From contig NZ_JAAFKD010000003.1 in assembly GCF_013299165.1 (NCBI RefSeq), forward strand, positions 247,381-311,380: a DNA stretch of 64,000 bases, in the 5' to 3' direction. The notes below the pieces were generated by a model. It had not been told where the DNA came from, ran no database searches, and saw only the letters and a program-made list of their open reading frames with translations. Positions 39,401 to 48,809 of this stretch are shown in pieces. Source of the DNA: Microcoleus sp. bin38.metabat.b11b12b14.051. GTDB taxonomy: Bacteria; Cyanobacteriota; Cyanobacteriia; Cyanobacteriales; Microcoleaceae. The position numbers were made by a program, and so were the translations under genes. The number at the start of each line of letters is the position of its first letter. Positions within the stretch are counted from its first letter, which is position 1.

Positions 39401-42303
39401 CCGCCGGAGAACTCTCGCTCAACCTCTACGAAGGCTGCGACAATAAAGAGTTAGGTGCTTGTATTTTCCATATGTGGGGCGCTTTAACTTTACATTATAT
39501 GAAATATATCGACGAATGCAAGCCTTTTATGCTAAAAGCTTTCAATAGCGGTTTAGAAACAGGTGCTTATCAATGGTCGGGATATGCTTCGATTAATTAT
39601 CTGTGGGTCTGCTTTTTTGGGAACGAATCTTTGAGCAAAGCTACAGAAATTTCAGATAAATTTATTCCCGTGCTCTCAAAGGTCGATCGCAATATGCTAG
39701 CTTATCACTTGCTGAACAAAAATGCGATCGCCCAACTCACTAGCCCGCCCGAAACCTTTGCAAATCCCGAAACCTTCATCAACGAAGAGCAGCTTTTAGA
39801 ATTTGCACAATCCTCTGCCGATCTGACCACTGCTTTTGTAATTTATCTTTACAAGCTCACCCTTGCTAATTGGTTTGGCGAGGTCGATCGCGCCTTAGAA
39901 TATGCTCTAACAGGCGCGCAATTTTTGAAAGGGGGCGCCGGACATTTTGTCAACCCGGTTTTTCAGTTCCATCACGCGATCGCCCTAGCTGCTGCTTGCA
40001 CAACAGCCGGTGATAGCGAGTCCCAACTCTACCGAGAAGAGCTAAATATTACTCTAGAGAAGTTTCGAGATTTAGCAGAGCATTGTCCTGCAAATTATCT
40101 GCACAAGTATTCACTAATTCAAGCAGAAATCGCGCGGCTCTCAGGAGACAGTTACACAGCAGCACAACATTATGATTGGGCGATCGCCTCCGCCCTCAAA
40201 AATGGCTTCGTCCAAAATGCTGCCCTAGCCAATGAACTAGCTTCCCGATTTTTCCTAGCACAAAATCGTTCCAATCTCGCTAAAATTTATCTGAATGACG
40301 CCCGGTTTTGCTATATGGAATGGGGTGCAACTGCCAAAGTTCATCAATTAGAACAATCCCATCCGGATTGGTTTAACACAATCAGCGACGAGCAGATAAC
40401 CATAACTACAACTGCAAGTACGGCCGCCGATACCAACATTTTTGATTTAAAAACAGTAATCAAAGCATCTCAGGCGATTTCCAGCGAAATCGTCTTAGAA
40501 AAATTGTTAAAAAAACTGCTGCATATTATTTTAGAAAATGCAGGCGCCCAAAACGGATGTATTCTTTTAGAACGAGACGGGTACTTATTCGTCGAAGTGT
40601 CGGATACCGACCCGCAGGATTATGCAATATTTGAAGAATTGCAGCCTGTAAAAAAGAACTGTCAAGTGCCTCTTTCTATCGTCAATTACGTGGCCAGAAC
40701 TCAGGAACCTTTGGTTTTAGTCGATGCAACTCAAGAAACACTTTACCAATTCGACACTTACATTCAAAATACTCAACCCAAGTCAGTTTTGTGCGCGCCC
40801 ATGATATATCAAGGAAAGTCCATGGGTATAGTTTATTTAGAAAACAACTTAGTAGCAGGAGCTTTCACTCGCGAAGGTTTGACACTTTTGGAAATACTCG
40901 TAGCACAAGCAGCAATTGCGATCGCAAATGCGCGCTCCTACGCCAGCGAACAAGATAAATCCCGCCAGCTAGCAGAATCCCTAGAAAACCTGCAACAATC
41001 TCAAGTCGAACTCACCCAAAAAGAAGAAGAGTACCGCACTATTTTTGAGAGTGTAGCAGACGGACTTACCTTAGTAGATTTGGAAACAGGAAAAATCGTG
41101 GCAGCAAACCCCGTAGTCTGCGAAATGTACGGTTATTGTCGGGAGGAATTCTTGAGCTTAAATCCCTTAACTCTCCTGCACCCAAACTACCTACATCTCT
41201 TCGACGAGTTTATCGCAACCGTCAGCTCGCGCCAAGAATTTTATTCTCAAGCTGTGGTGCGGCGCAAAGACGGTACGGAATTTGACCTTGAGGTAAGAGC
41301 AAAATTTTTTGAATACCGAGGTAAACCCCATGCTTTGTCAATTTGTCGCGATATCAGCCAGCGTAAAGCATGGGAACAAACTCTACAAACATCAGAAGCT
41401 CAACTGAGAGAAAAAGCTGAAAATTTAGAAGCCATCTTGATCGAACTGCAACAAACTCAAGCACAATTAGTTCAAACTGAAAAAATATCCCAACTCGGAC
41501 AACTGGTGGCTGGAGTTGCTCACGAAGTTAACAATCCTATTGGCTTTATTTCTGGGAACTTGCACCACGTTCAAGAATATATTGCTGATTTAATTAAGTT
41601 GGTGAATCTTTATCGAACAACTTTTCCCGAAGCTGGTATAGAAATTGAAGAGGAAATTGCATCGATCGAGCTAGAATATCTATTAGCCGACTTGCCCAAA
41701 ACTACGGCGTCCATGAAGATGGGAATCGATCGCATCCGCGACATTATGCAATCTCTGCGAAACTATTCCCGCACCGACAGTCTGGACAAAAGAGCAGTTG
41801 ACATCCACGAAGGCATGGAAACTACTTTAATGATTCTGTCTCATCGGCTCAAAGCGAAAAACAGCAGACCAGCAATTCAAATTATTAAACATTACAGTAA
41901 TTTACCACAATTAGAATGCCATCCGGGACAAATAAATCAAGTATTTATGAACTTGATTGCTAATGCGATCGATGCTTTGGAAGAATCTAACGCGGGCAAA
42001 ACCTACGCTGAAATTGAACAAAATCCGAATACGATTACAATTTGTACTGCGGGTGTTTGCCAGCTAGAACCGGACATCATCGACACAATTGTGATTCAGA
42101 TTGCTGACAACGGACTGGGAATGACGGAATCAGTCATAGAAAAATTGTTTACACCATTTTTTACAACGAAAGCAGAAGGGAAAGGTACGGGATTGGGACT
42201 GTCTATTTGCTATCAGATAGTCACTGAAAAACATGGGGGAACTTTAAACTGTTTGTCTTCCCTAGACACTGGGACAGAGTTTGTCATTGCTCTGCCGATG
42301 TAG
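36421..42303 (+). CDS. Giant hybrid Ser/Thr kinase - AAA ATPase - GAF - PAS - histidine kinase
   Basis: 1960 residues. Order: Ser/Thr kinase domain (residues ~8-275; [15 protein letters not shown] catalytic loop, LADFSIAS in place of DFG, [28 protein letters not shown]); predicted AAA ATPase with P-loop GYSGTGKSA (~351-359) and [12 protein letters not shown]; a long TPR-like helical region to ~1320; GAF (~1340-1510); PAS (~1535-1650, [17 protein letters not shown]); and histidine kinase with H-box [12 protein letters not shown] (H1701), N-box [10 protein letters not shown] and G-box [10 protein letters not shown]. This architecture is known from filamentous cyanobacteria. The signal is unknown. 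It faces a second histidine kinase gene tail to tail. Confidence 0.95.
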   Translation: [1960 protein letters not shown]

Positions 42304-42622
42304 TCAGTTGTCAGTTGTCAGTTGTCATTTGTCATTTGTCAGTTGTCATTGGTCATTAGACCTCTTGCAAAAGTCTTTTTGATCAACTTTAGGAACAGGC
42401 TCTTCGGCCCGTTCCACAAAAAAAATATCTTTGTGGAACAGGCATCTTGCCTGTTCCTAACTATTTTTGCAATCTTGTCTATTGGTCATTTTTCTTGAAT
42501 TACCAATCATAAAAACGGTTCGTAGTGAGGACTTTAGTCCGCACAATCAGAGGACTAAAGTCCTCACTACGAACCTATTTTATTATCGTCGAGCGATCGG
42601 ACTAAATACGATCGCTGATTAG
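42304..42622. repeat. Gap between two kinases: heptamers, hairpin and palindrome
   Basis: Begins with tandem GTTGTCA units (42305-42350). A hairpin follows with GGAACAGGC(T/A)TCTT arms facing GCCTGTTCCTA (42392-42462). Then comes one complete GTAGTGAGGACT palindrome at 42517-42576. Either hairpin could terminate the convergent transcripts. Confidence 0.8.
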
Positions 42623-44614
42623 TCAAACCATTGGAATGGTAAAGTGAAATTCACTTCCTCGGTCTTTTCCTGGGGAATCTACCCAAATTTTACCGCCCCA
42701 GCCGGCGACAATCTGCTTGCAAATTGCCAATCCCAAACCCGTACCGCCGGCGCTGCGCCGCAAGGCTCCTTCTTCTTGATAAAATCGATCGAACACTACT
42801 TTGAGACTGCTCGCCTCTATTCCCCTCCCCGTATCGGCTACCAGCACTTCCACCATCCGAGAACCGTTGCATTTTGCTCGCACCCTCACGCTTCCCTGCG
42901 GTGTGGTGAATTTGCAAGCGTTGTCTAGCAGTTTGGACAGCACCTCCACTAGCCACTCGCCGTCTGCTTGCACTAATGGCAATTCTGAGGACACTTCGGC
43001 GATAATTTCTGGTAACTGGCGATCGACTCCGCCGCGCGATCGCACGCTGCTGAGGGCCAAGTCCACGCATTCTTGCAGTGTCAGCGATTCTACATTCCAT
43101 TTAACTCGCCCGCTTTCTAAGTGAGAAAGTGTTAAGAAATCTTGCACGAGTTTCCGCATTCGATCTGCATCGCCTAGGGCTGTTTCTAACATGATTTTCC
43201 GCAATTCTGCGGGCATATCAGGTTCAGAATTCAAACTTTCTAAGCACACTTGAATCGTAGAAAGTGGTGTGCGGAGTTCGTGACCGGTGATGGCAATTAG
43301 ATTGCTGCGAGTGCGGTCTAATGCTTCTAATTGTTGGTTGAGTTCTTCTAAGTGAGCGTAGGTTTCGGCTTGAATTAACGCTGCTCCGAGTTGGGTGGCG
43401 ATCGCCTCTACGAGAGCAATTTCGTCTTCTTCCCAAGGCGAAGTCGATCGGCACTGGTGCAGTTCCACCATCCCCAAAACCCGCCCCTGATAAAGCACTG
43501 GCACCATCAACCAAGAAACTATTTGCCAATTTTTTACAGTTTCTGCAAGGGATTTTGTCTTGACAATCTGCGGGTGTTGTGCTGTTTGTTGGATGTAAAC
43601 TCGCTCTTCTCGCGCTACTGCGTCACTCCATATGGGATTTTCCTGCAACGGCCAAGTCTGATTTATTAGAGAAATAGTCCCCTGACGCAAAAACTCGCGA
43701 TCGATTTTGACAGAAATATCTGTAGCTTTGCAGCGATAAATCAAACAGCGGCTTGCTGACAAAGCTGTTCCCAATTCTTGGACTGCAACTTCGACGATTT
43801 CTTGCGGGTTGAGAGACTGCCGCATGGCGGTTGTGATTAAGTTGATCAGGCGTTCTTTGCGCTCTTGGGCGGCGATCGCGCTGTATGCTTTCAGCAGTTT
43901 GTGCTGGCCTGATTGCAAGTAGGTGACTAAGCGTTGGGTAAAAGCATCGCTCAATTTGGGATTGGGAATTTTTGAGTCTTTTGGCGCAGGTTTCTCGGGT
44001 TTGGCCGCTTTGGAAGCTGCCGATTTCCGCGTTTTTTTCGGTTTTTTACCCAAATTGTAAGTTGTGCGCGCTCGATCGATCTTTTCTGCCAATTCCGGGC
44101 GATATTTGACAATTTTGTCGAGCAACAATTCGGCAGCTTTGCAGCTTACCTCGCGATCGAACGTCCAGATTCCTTCAAATCTGCGACCTTGATCCATCAA
44201 CTCCCCGCGATCGTCTTGGTTGTCGATCGGCACAATTTTTTCTTGACAAATCAGACAAGTTGAGTAGTGTTGCCCGAGTACCACTAAGTGCCACTCTTTA
44301 CTTAATGCGTCCTCCGGTGCAAACGCCACAGTTTCGTGAGATTCGGAGGAATTTTTAAACTCAGTTTCCGGTGCTGCTAGCACGTATACCTGAGACGAGC
44401 GATCGGCAATGCGCCGATAGCGGTGAGCTTCTTGGCGGTAGAAGCGCTCTTGCTGAAAGCTAGCAATCACTAGGGGTTCGTCGTCCGAGCCCACCAAAAC
44501 CAAATCTTCCATCGCGTGAGACAGCGCTGTCATGGAAGATTTGTAATAAATTTGTGCCCGCAGTTGGGGCAAAGCTTGCAGAAGTTCTGCCAGTAACGAA
44601 ATTGGGACGATCAT
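42623..44614 (-). CDS. DICT-GAF sensor histidine kinase
   Basis: 663 residues. The N-terminal ~170 residues (SMTALSHAMEDLVL ... QERFYRQEAHRYRRIADRS) match the DICT sensory domain, known mainly from cyanobacteria and often linked to light or c-di-GMP signalling. A basic Lys/Ala/Pro linker (~185-215) follows, then a GAF domain (~250-400), the HisKA domain with ITGHELRTPLSTIQ (His445), and the catalytic ATPase domain with LDNACKFTT and GTGLGLAICKQIVAGWGG. No transmembrane segment, so cytoplasmic. No response regulator gene is adjacent. Signal and partner unknown. Confidence 0.92.
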   Translation of the reverse strand: MIVPISLLAELLQALPQLRAQIYYKSSMTALSHAMEDLVLVGSDDEPLVIASFQQERFYRQEAHRYRRIADRSSQVYVLAAPETEFKNSSESHETVAFAPEDALSKEWHLVVLGQHYSTCLICQEKIVPIDNQDDRGELMDQGRRFEGIWTFDREVSCKAAELLLDKIVKYRPELAEKIDRARTTYNLGKKPKKTRKSAASKAAKPEKPAPKDSKIPNPKLSDAFTQRLVTYLQSGQHKLLKAYSAIAAQERKERLINLITTAMRQSLNPQEIVEVAVQELGTALSASRCLIYRCKATDISVKIDREFLRQGTISLINQTWPLQENPIWSDAVAREERVYIQQTAQHPQIVKTKSLAETVKNWQIVSWLMVPVLYQGRVLGMVELHQCRSTSPWEEDEIALVEAIATQLGAALIQAETYAHLEELNQQLEALDRTRSNLIAITGHELRTPLSTIQVCLESLNSEPDMPAELRKIMLETALGDADRMRKLVQDFLTLSHLESGRVKWNVESLTLQECVDLALSSVRSRGGVDRQLPEIIAEVSSELPLVQADGEWLVEVLSKLLDNACKFTTPQGSVRVRAKCNGSRMVEVLVADTGRGIEASSLKVVFDRFYQEEGALRRSAGGTGLGLAICKQIVAGWGGKIWVDSPGKDRGSEFHFTIPMV

Positions 44615-45505
44615 CTAGCCTTAAACGTGCATTTTTGCCGATGATAAAACAGGATCGATAGGAGGTTTAGATCGATCCCTTTTTAGTATCTGATACATTG
44701 ATGCCTGATGATGCAACTTTTGAAGTTTTATCATGCTAGCAATAGCCCTTAGGCGAATCTAAGCTGAGGTATTTTTCAAAGACCTTGAGTTAGTCCCAAA
44801 GTCACTCATAAACCAATACGGTTCGGTTAACGTTTTTTGTGATAGACAGCTCGCCCGCTCCTTCGTAGCGAGCTGTCTATCGCAGCCATCGCAGTATCTG
44901 TTTTTCACAGGTATTGCCTCCAGCACAGTCTTCTCTCAAGCGTATTGACTTACAAACACCTGTGTTTGCGTCTTGGTTTTGACGCTCACCGATCTATTCA
45001 GACCGACTTCGGCCGCAAAACCGTCCCAGCATTGAGACTGGTTAGGCGCCCCACTGCGTATCTCTTGCACTATTATACTATCCTAGAGCTATTTGATATC
45101 GTGCCACAGGTATCGGTTGTTGGCTTTTGATATCGCGATCGCGGTTGCTGTTTTTCTTCAACGGTGGCGATCGCCTGGAGTTTTTCTCGACGGATAGCAG
45201 CACTCGCGCTGGCTGCTATCCGTCATATTTTCGATTTGAGCCTGAAGGATGACTGCATCAAACGTGGGAAACACTCGCGGGCGGGGTGGCATTCTTTTTT
45301 TGCAATTCTTTTTTTGCAACGGTATCAGCAGAGCCAATGCTTCTGGGAAGCTACCGCAGCGCCGACTCAAAATGCCACTAAAGCTGAAGTTCCGCTCTCG
45401 GGGAACCTCAGCTTCAGCTAACACTTTCCTAAAAGTATGCCGCCGTCTCCTTAAGTTGCGTTCATTTCACCAAACCGATCTCATTTGATGCAAACAACGC
45501 CAGTC
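44615..45505. other. 891-bp gap with three strong hairpins
   Basis: Hairpin 1, 44841-44881: GATAGACAGCTCGC facing GCGAGCTGTCTATC (14-bp perfect arms). Hairpin 2, 45189-45224: GACGGATAGCAGC facing GCTGCTATCCGTC (13-bp perfect arms). Hairpin 3, about 45380-45418: GCTGAAGTTCC facing GGAACCTCAGC with one mismatch. Short open frames exist (for example 61 codons at 44945-45130), but none has protein-like character or a convincing ribosome-binding site. Small RNAs or decayed elements are possible. Confidence 0.5.
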
Positions 45506-46135
45506 CTACTTAGCATCAGCCGGAAGCAGCACCTTGTCAATTACGTGAATAACGCCGTTGCTAGCTTTGATATCAGCTTTGACAACATTAGCGCCGCCGA
45601 CAGTAACTTTACCTGGTGCAACTACCACTTTCAGCGAGGAACCTTCCACACTTTTAACATCACCAGATTTCAGGCTAGTAGATAAAACCGCACCAGGAAC
45701 AACGTGGTAAGTCAAAATCTTAGTAAGTTTGGCTTTGTTGGCTGGTTTGAGCAAATCATCCAAGTCTGCTTTTGGCATAGCAGCAGCAAATGCCGCGTCT
45801 GTCGGTGCAAACACAGTGAAAGGCCCTTTTCCTTGTAAAGTTGTCACCAAACCTGCTGCTCCCAAAGCCTTCGTCAATGTCTTGAATTGAGCGTCGCCAG
45901 ATGCAATTGCGACAATATCCTTAGCAGCGCCAGTAGATGCCGGCGAAGCAGTTGGTTTTGGTGAAGCAGCGATTTTCACATTTTCTGCAACTTGTTGAGT
46001 TGGAGTCGTATTAGCAACAGTTGTGTTGGAGTTGATGTGAGCCCAAGCGGGGAAACCTATCAACGCGCTAGCGCCGATTACTCCTGCGCAACCTGTGAGT
46101 TGTTTCATCCAGCTAGGTACGTTTTGATTTTTCAT
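45506..46135 (-). CDS. Secreted fasciclin (FAS1) domain protein
   Basis: 209 residues. A signal peptide with hydrophobic core [14 protein letters not shown] and likely cleavage after PAWA (residue ~32). A Thr/Pro/Ala-rich linker follows to ~70, then one FAS1 domain: [38 protein letters not shown] and the C-terminal [13 protein letters not shown], the H2 motif. FAS1 domains mediate adhesion to surfaces or matrix; in cyanobacteria these proteins are exported to the periplasm or outside. Single gene with its own upstream region. Confidence 0.93.
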   Translation of the reverse strand: MKNQNVPSWMKQLTGCAGVIGASALIGFPAWAHINSNTTVANTTPTQQVAENVKIAASPKPTASPASTGAAKDIVAIASGDAQFKTLTKALGAAGLVTTLQGKGPFTVFAPTDAAFAAAMPKADLDDLLKPANKAKLTKILTYHVVPGAVLSTSLKSGDVKSVEGSSLKVVVAPGKVTVGGANVVKADIKASNGVIHVIDKVLLPADAK

Positions 46136-46303
46136 TGCGCTTGCTTTTCCTTATGACAATAAAACAGTGAACATGAATTCTTATGTTAGCCAAATTTTCT
46201 CAAAAGGTAAGGTTGGGAAAGGCTAAGATAGACAGAAAAATTTCTCGGATTGTCGATCGGCTCACAACTCCCTAACTATAGCGCAAGCTAACGGATAGTC
46301 GCC

Positions 46304-47086
46304 TCAACCGTTAAATCTGTAACTCAAAACCTCAATCACCGAACCAGTTGGCGGTAAGTCAGTAGATTTGACCGAAATCGTGTCATTATCCAAGCGGCGC
46401 ATCGGCGTGCCCTGCATCAGCCCCAAGAATTCATCTACGGGCACCAAATCGCACGCAGCAGCATCGGCGGCTTGGGTTTTGAAGTGCGTGGGAATCACCA
46501 TTTTCGGTTTGAGAAGTTGCACAGTTTGCTTTGCTTCCGCCGGAGTGTAAGCTTTCGGCCCTCCGCCCACGGGAATTAGCAAAATATCCGGCCGCCCAAT
46601 CAGGATTTGTTCTTCAATGCCGATCGGGCCAGCGACTCCACCCAAGTGTAAAATCTTAACACCAGCTTGCTGCCAGAGCCAAGCCACATTCACCCCAAAC
46701 CGCCTTCCTCCCTCACGGTCTTTTTGCGTGCGAATGCCTTGAATCCGCAGCCCGTTCGATCGATAAGTGCCAGGTTCGTACAACAGACCGGGATTGCCCG
46801 AAAATCCGTCCACCGCCCCTTCATCGAGCAATCTGCTGCTAATCAGAATCAAATCAGTTGGCACCTTAGGAGAACGATAGCCTGCGGTACAGCCCAAGGG
46901 GCGAAAAGGATTCACCAGCACCCTCGCACCGCCACCGGCGAACAAGAAGCAAGTGTGGCCCAACCACTGAATCGACAAAGAACCAGCAGTTTGAGCTTGA
47001 TAGCTTTCCCATCCAGAAGGCAAACCAGCGAAGAAAGCTGCTAGCAAACCCGTCTGTGCGTAACGTATTAATTGTCGCCGTTTCAT
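46304..47086 (-). CDS. Exported metallo-beta-lactamase-fold hydrolase
   Basis: 260 residues. The N-terminus MKRRQLIRYAQTGLLAAFFA has twin arginines followed by a hydrophobic stretch, suggesting Tat export or a membrane anchor. The body matches the Zn-dependent MBL hydrolases of the UPF0173/L-ascorbate lactonase-like group: SIQWLGHTCFLFAGGGARVL at the start, ILHLGGVAGPI in the middle and MVIPTHFKT near the C-terminus. The classical HxHxDH motif is not clearly present, so catalytic competence is doubtful. Substrate unknown. Confidence 0.8.
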   Translation of the reverse strand: MKRRQLIRYAQTGLLAAFFAGLPSGWESYQAQTAGSLSIQWLGHTCFLFAGGGARVLVNPFRPLGCTAGYRSPKVPTDLILISSRLLDEGAVDGFSGNPGLLYEPGTYRSNGLRIQGIRTQKDREGGRRFGVNVAWLWQQAGVKILHLGGVAGPIGIEEQILIGRPDILLIPVGGGPKAYTPAEAKQTVQLLKPKMVIPTHFKTQAADAAACDLVPVDEFLGLMQGTPMRRLDNDTISVKSTDLPPTGSVIEVLSYRFNG

Positions 47087-47251
47087 CTTGTGGTTGGGTT
47101 ATCGGGTGTTGGTCGTTTGTTGTTATACCATAAAATGTCACAAGGTGCGAAATGTGCGATCGAGTTTTACAGTAAAGTGTGTATTGCGTACTCTACAAAT
47201 CTAGAGAAATTCAACTAAGGAACGACAATTTAATCACTTAAACACCTTATT

Positions 47252-47359
47252 AGGACTTACGCACGGATGGCCAGAAACCGGGTTTTTTGCGAAATACTTC
47301 GTTGGCGCTACGAGATTCGGTAAAAAACCCGGTTTCTTTGGTCTTGATGCGTAAGTCCT
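47252..47359. mobile_element. MITE-like element, 108 bp, outer ends AGGACTTACGCA
   Basis: The left end AGGACTTACGCACGGATGGC then CAGAAACCGGGTTTTTT is answered by AAAAAACCCGGTTTCTTTGG then TCTTGATGCGTAAGTCCT. The 12-bp outer arms are perfect inverted repeats. Relative of the element at 7914-8022 and of the degenerate pair at 50266-50456. Together with the rest of this 439-bp gap there is no coding potential. Confidence 0.85.
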
Positions 47360-47479
47360 GCTTATATATCCTTTTTGCTATAAGCTGCGAGGTAAAATGA
47401 GGCAGAGCCTCAAGATATTCGTTACCAGGCTCTGCCTGGTAACAAGAAATACGTATCGATAAAAAGCTGGCTGTGTCTT

Positions 47480-47525
47480 CTTCCTTCTTCCTTCTTCCTT
47501 CTTCCTTCTTCCTTCTTCCTTCTTC
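47480..47525. repeat. CTTCTTC heptamer microsatellite after trpG
   Basis: Six to seven perfect TTCTTCC units directly beyond the trpG stop codon. On the trpG transcript it reads GAAGGAA. The same heptamer in the opposite sense precedes trpE. Confidence 0.92.
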
Positions 47526-48113
47526 TTAAAGTCTTTCCAAGAAATTCCGTAATAATTGCTTTCCCGCAGTCGTCAAAATACTTTCCGGGTGAAATTGTAC
47601 GCCTTCAATGTGCGGATATTCCCGATGGCGCACGCCCATAATCGTGCCATCTTCCACCCAAGCCGTAACTTCCAAAACCTCCGGACAACTCTGTTTTTCA
47701 ATTACCAAACTGTGATAACGAGTTGCCAACATGGGAGATTCTACACCTACAAAAACTCCGACTCCTGCGTGTTCTACCTGAGAAGTTTTGCCGTGCATTA
47801 ATACTGGTGCAGACACAATTTTGCCGCCAAATACTTGACCGATACTTTGATGTCCGAGACACACGCCTAAAATTGGTAGAGTCGGCCCCAATTCTTCGAT
47901 TAATTTCAGAGAAATCCCCGCATCTTCCGGCCGCCCTGGGCCTGGAGATATCACCACTGCTGCGGGCTGCAATCGGCGAATGTCTGCTAAACTAATTTGG
48001 TCGTTGCGGTAAACTTGGACTTCACTAGCTACAGGCAAATCAGCACCTAGTTCTCCTAGATACTGTACCAAATTATATGTAAAACTGTCGTAGTTATCGA
48101 TGACTATAATCAC
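47526..48113 (-). CDS. trpG: Anthranilate/aminodeoxychorismate synthase glutaminase subunit
   Basis: 195 residues. Class I glutamine amidotransferase: [14 protein letters not shown] (oxyanion region), nucleophile Cys85 in [13 protein letters not shown], and His175/Glu177 in VQFHPESI. It releases ammonia from glutamine for TrpE (at 30934-32484) and may also serve PabB, as in many bacteria that have one shared subunit; pabA is the alternative name. Last gene of a trpG-dgkA-ybeY group read on the minus strand (ybeY first), an order that recurs in cyanobacteria. Confidence 0.94.
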   Translation of the reverse strand: MIIVIDNYDSFTYNLVQYLGELGADLPVASEVQVYRNDQISLADIRRLQPAAVVISPGPGRPEDAGISLKLIEELGPTLPILGVCLGHQSIGQVFGGKIVSAPVLMHGKTSQVEHAGVGVFVGVESPMLATRYHSLVIEKQSCPEVLEVTAWVEDGTIMGVRHREYPHIEGVQFHPESILTTAGKQLLRNFLERL

Positions 48114-48293
48114 GGGTTAACTGGGATTTTAGGTTTTAGAATTGTGATTTTAGATCGAGTCGCTGCCTGAATGCAATAGTTTGAAGATTTTAGATAGATG
48201 CCCAAGATTAAAATAGCTGCTATCTTGTTACGAATAAAACCAAAAATCTCAAATTGGTCATCTAAAACCTAAAATTTAGCTTGCTCAATCAGC

Positions 48294-48809
48294 TTAACGG
48301 ACGATCGCAATTTGAACCACTGTCCACAACGGAGGAAGCAGAAGCGCACCAGCAACGATTGTAGCAGCCATTGCCGATACCAGCACAGCTCCGGCAGCGC
48401 AATCTTTAGCAATTTTGGCTAGTTCGTGGTAAGATTGCCCCACGGTTAAATCTACCACCGATTCGATCGCCGTATTCAACAATTCCATTGCTAAAACTAT
48501 ACCAATAGTGACGCCGATCACTGATATTTCTACAGGTTTGAGGTGCAAAAATAGCCCGAGTCCGATCGCCAAAGTGCCTATAACAGTGTGAATCCGAAAA
48601 TTGCGCTGAGTTTCAAAAGCATAGGTTAACCCACCCCAAGCGTATCTAAAACTGGTAGCTAAGCTAGATGCGATTTTCCAGGACAACTCTCGCTTGTATT
48701 TCAAGGGTTTTTTAGGCTCGTGGACTGTCGGAGTGGCAGAGTCTTGAGGCATAATCGCAAACTTTGCAATGTTTGATGAAATTGACGGTTGATCTAGTGT
48801 CATAAACAA
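48294..48809 (-). CDS. dgkA: Diacylglycerol/undecaprenol kinase family membrane protein
   Basis: 171 residues, integral membrane. Family motifs ELLNTAIE (109-116), in which the Glu binds the metal, and AKDCAAGAV (134-142) are intact. Three hydrophobic helices: ~76-90, 95-112 and 140-168. A cytoplasmic N-terminal tail of about 40 residues is longer than in E. coli DgkA, and the precise start is uncertain (ATG at 48809, 48803 or 48752). The enzyme phosphorylates lipid alcohols. It lies between ybeY and trpG. Confidence 0.93.
   Translation of the reverse strand: MFMTLDQPSISSNIAKFAIMPQDSATPTVHEPKKPLKYKRELSWKIASSLATSFRYAWGGLTYAFETQRNFRIHTVIGTLAIGLGLFLHLKPVEISVIGVTIGIVLAMELLNTAIESVVDLTVGQSYHELAKIAKDCAAGAVLVSAMAATIVAGALLLPPLWTVVQIAIVR

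Noticed and set aside
44945-45130. 61-codon frame in the hairpin-rich gap
   Set aside because: No ribosome-binding site, odd composition and no recognisable motif.
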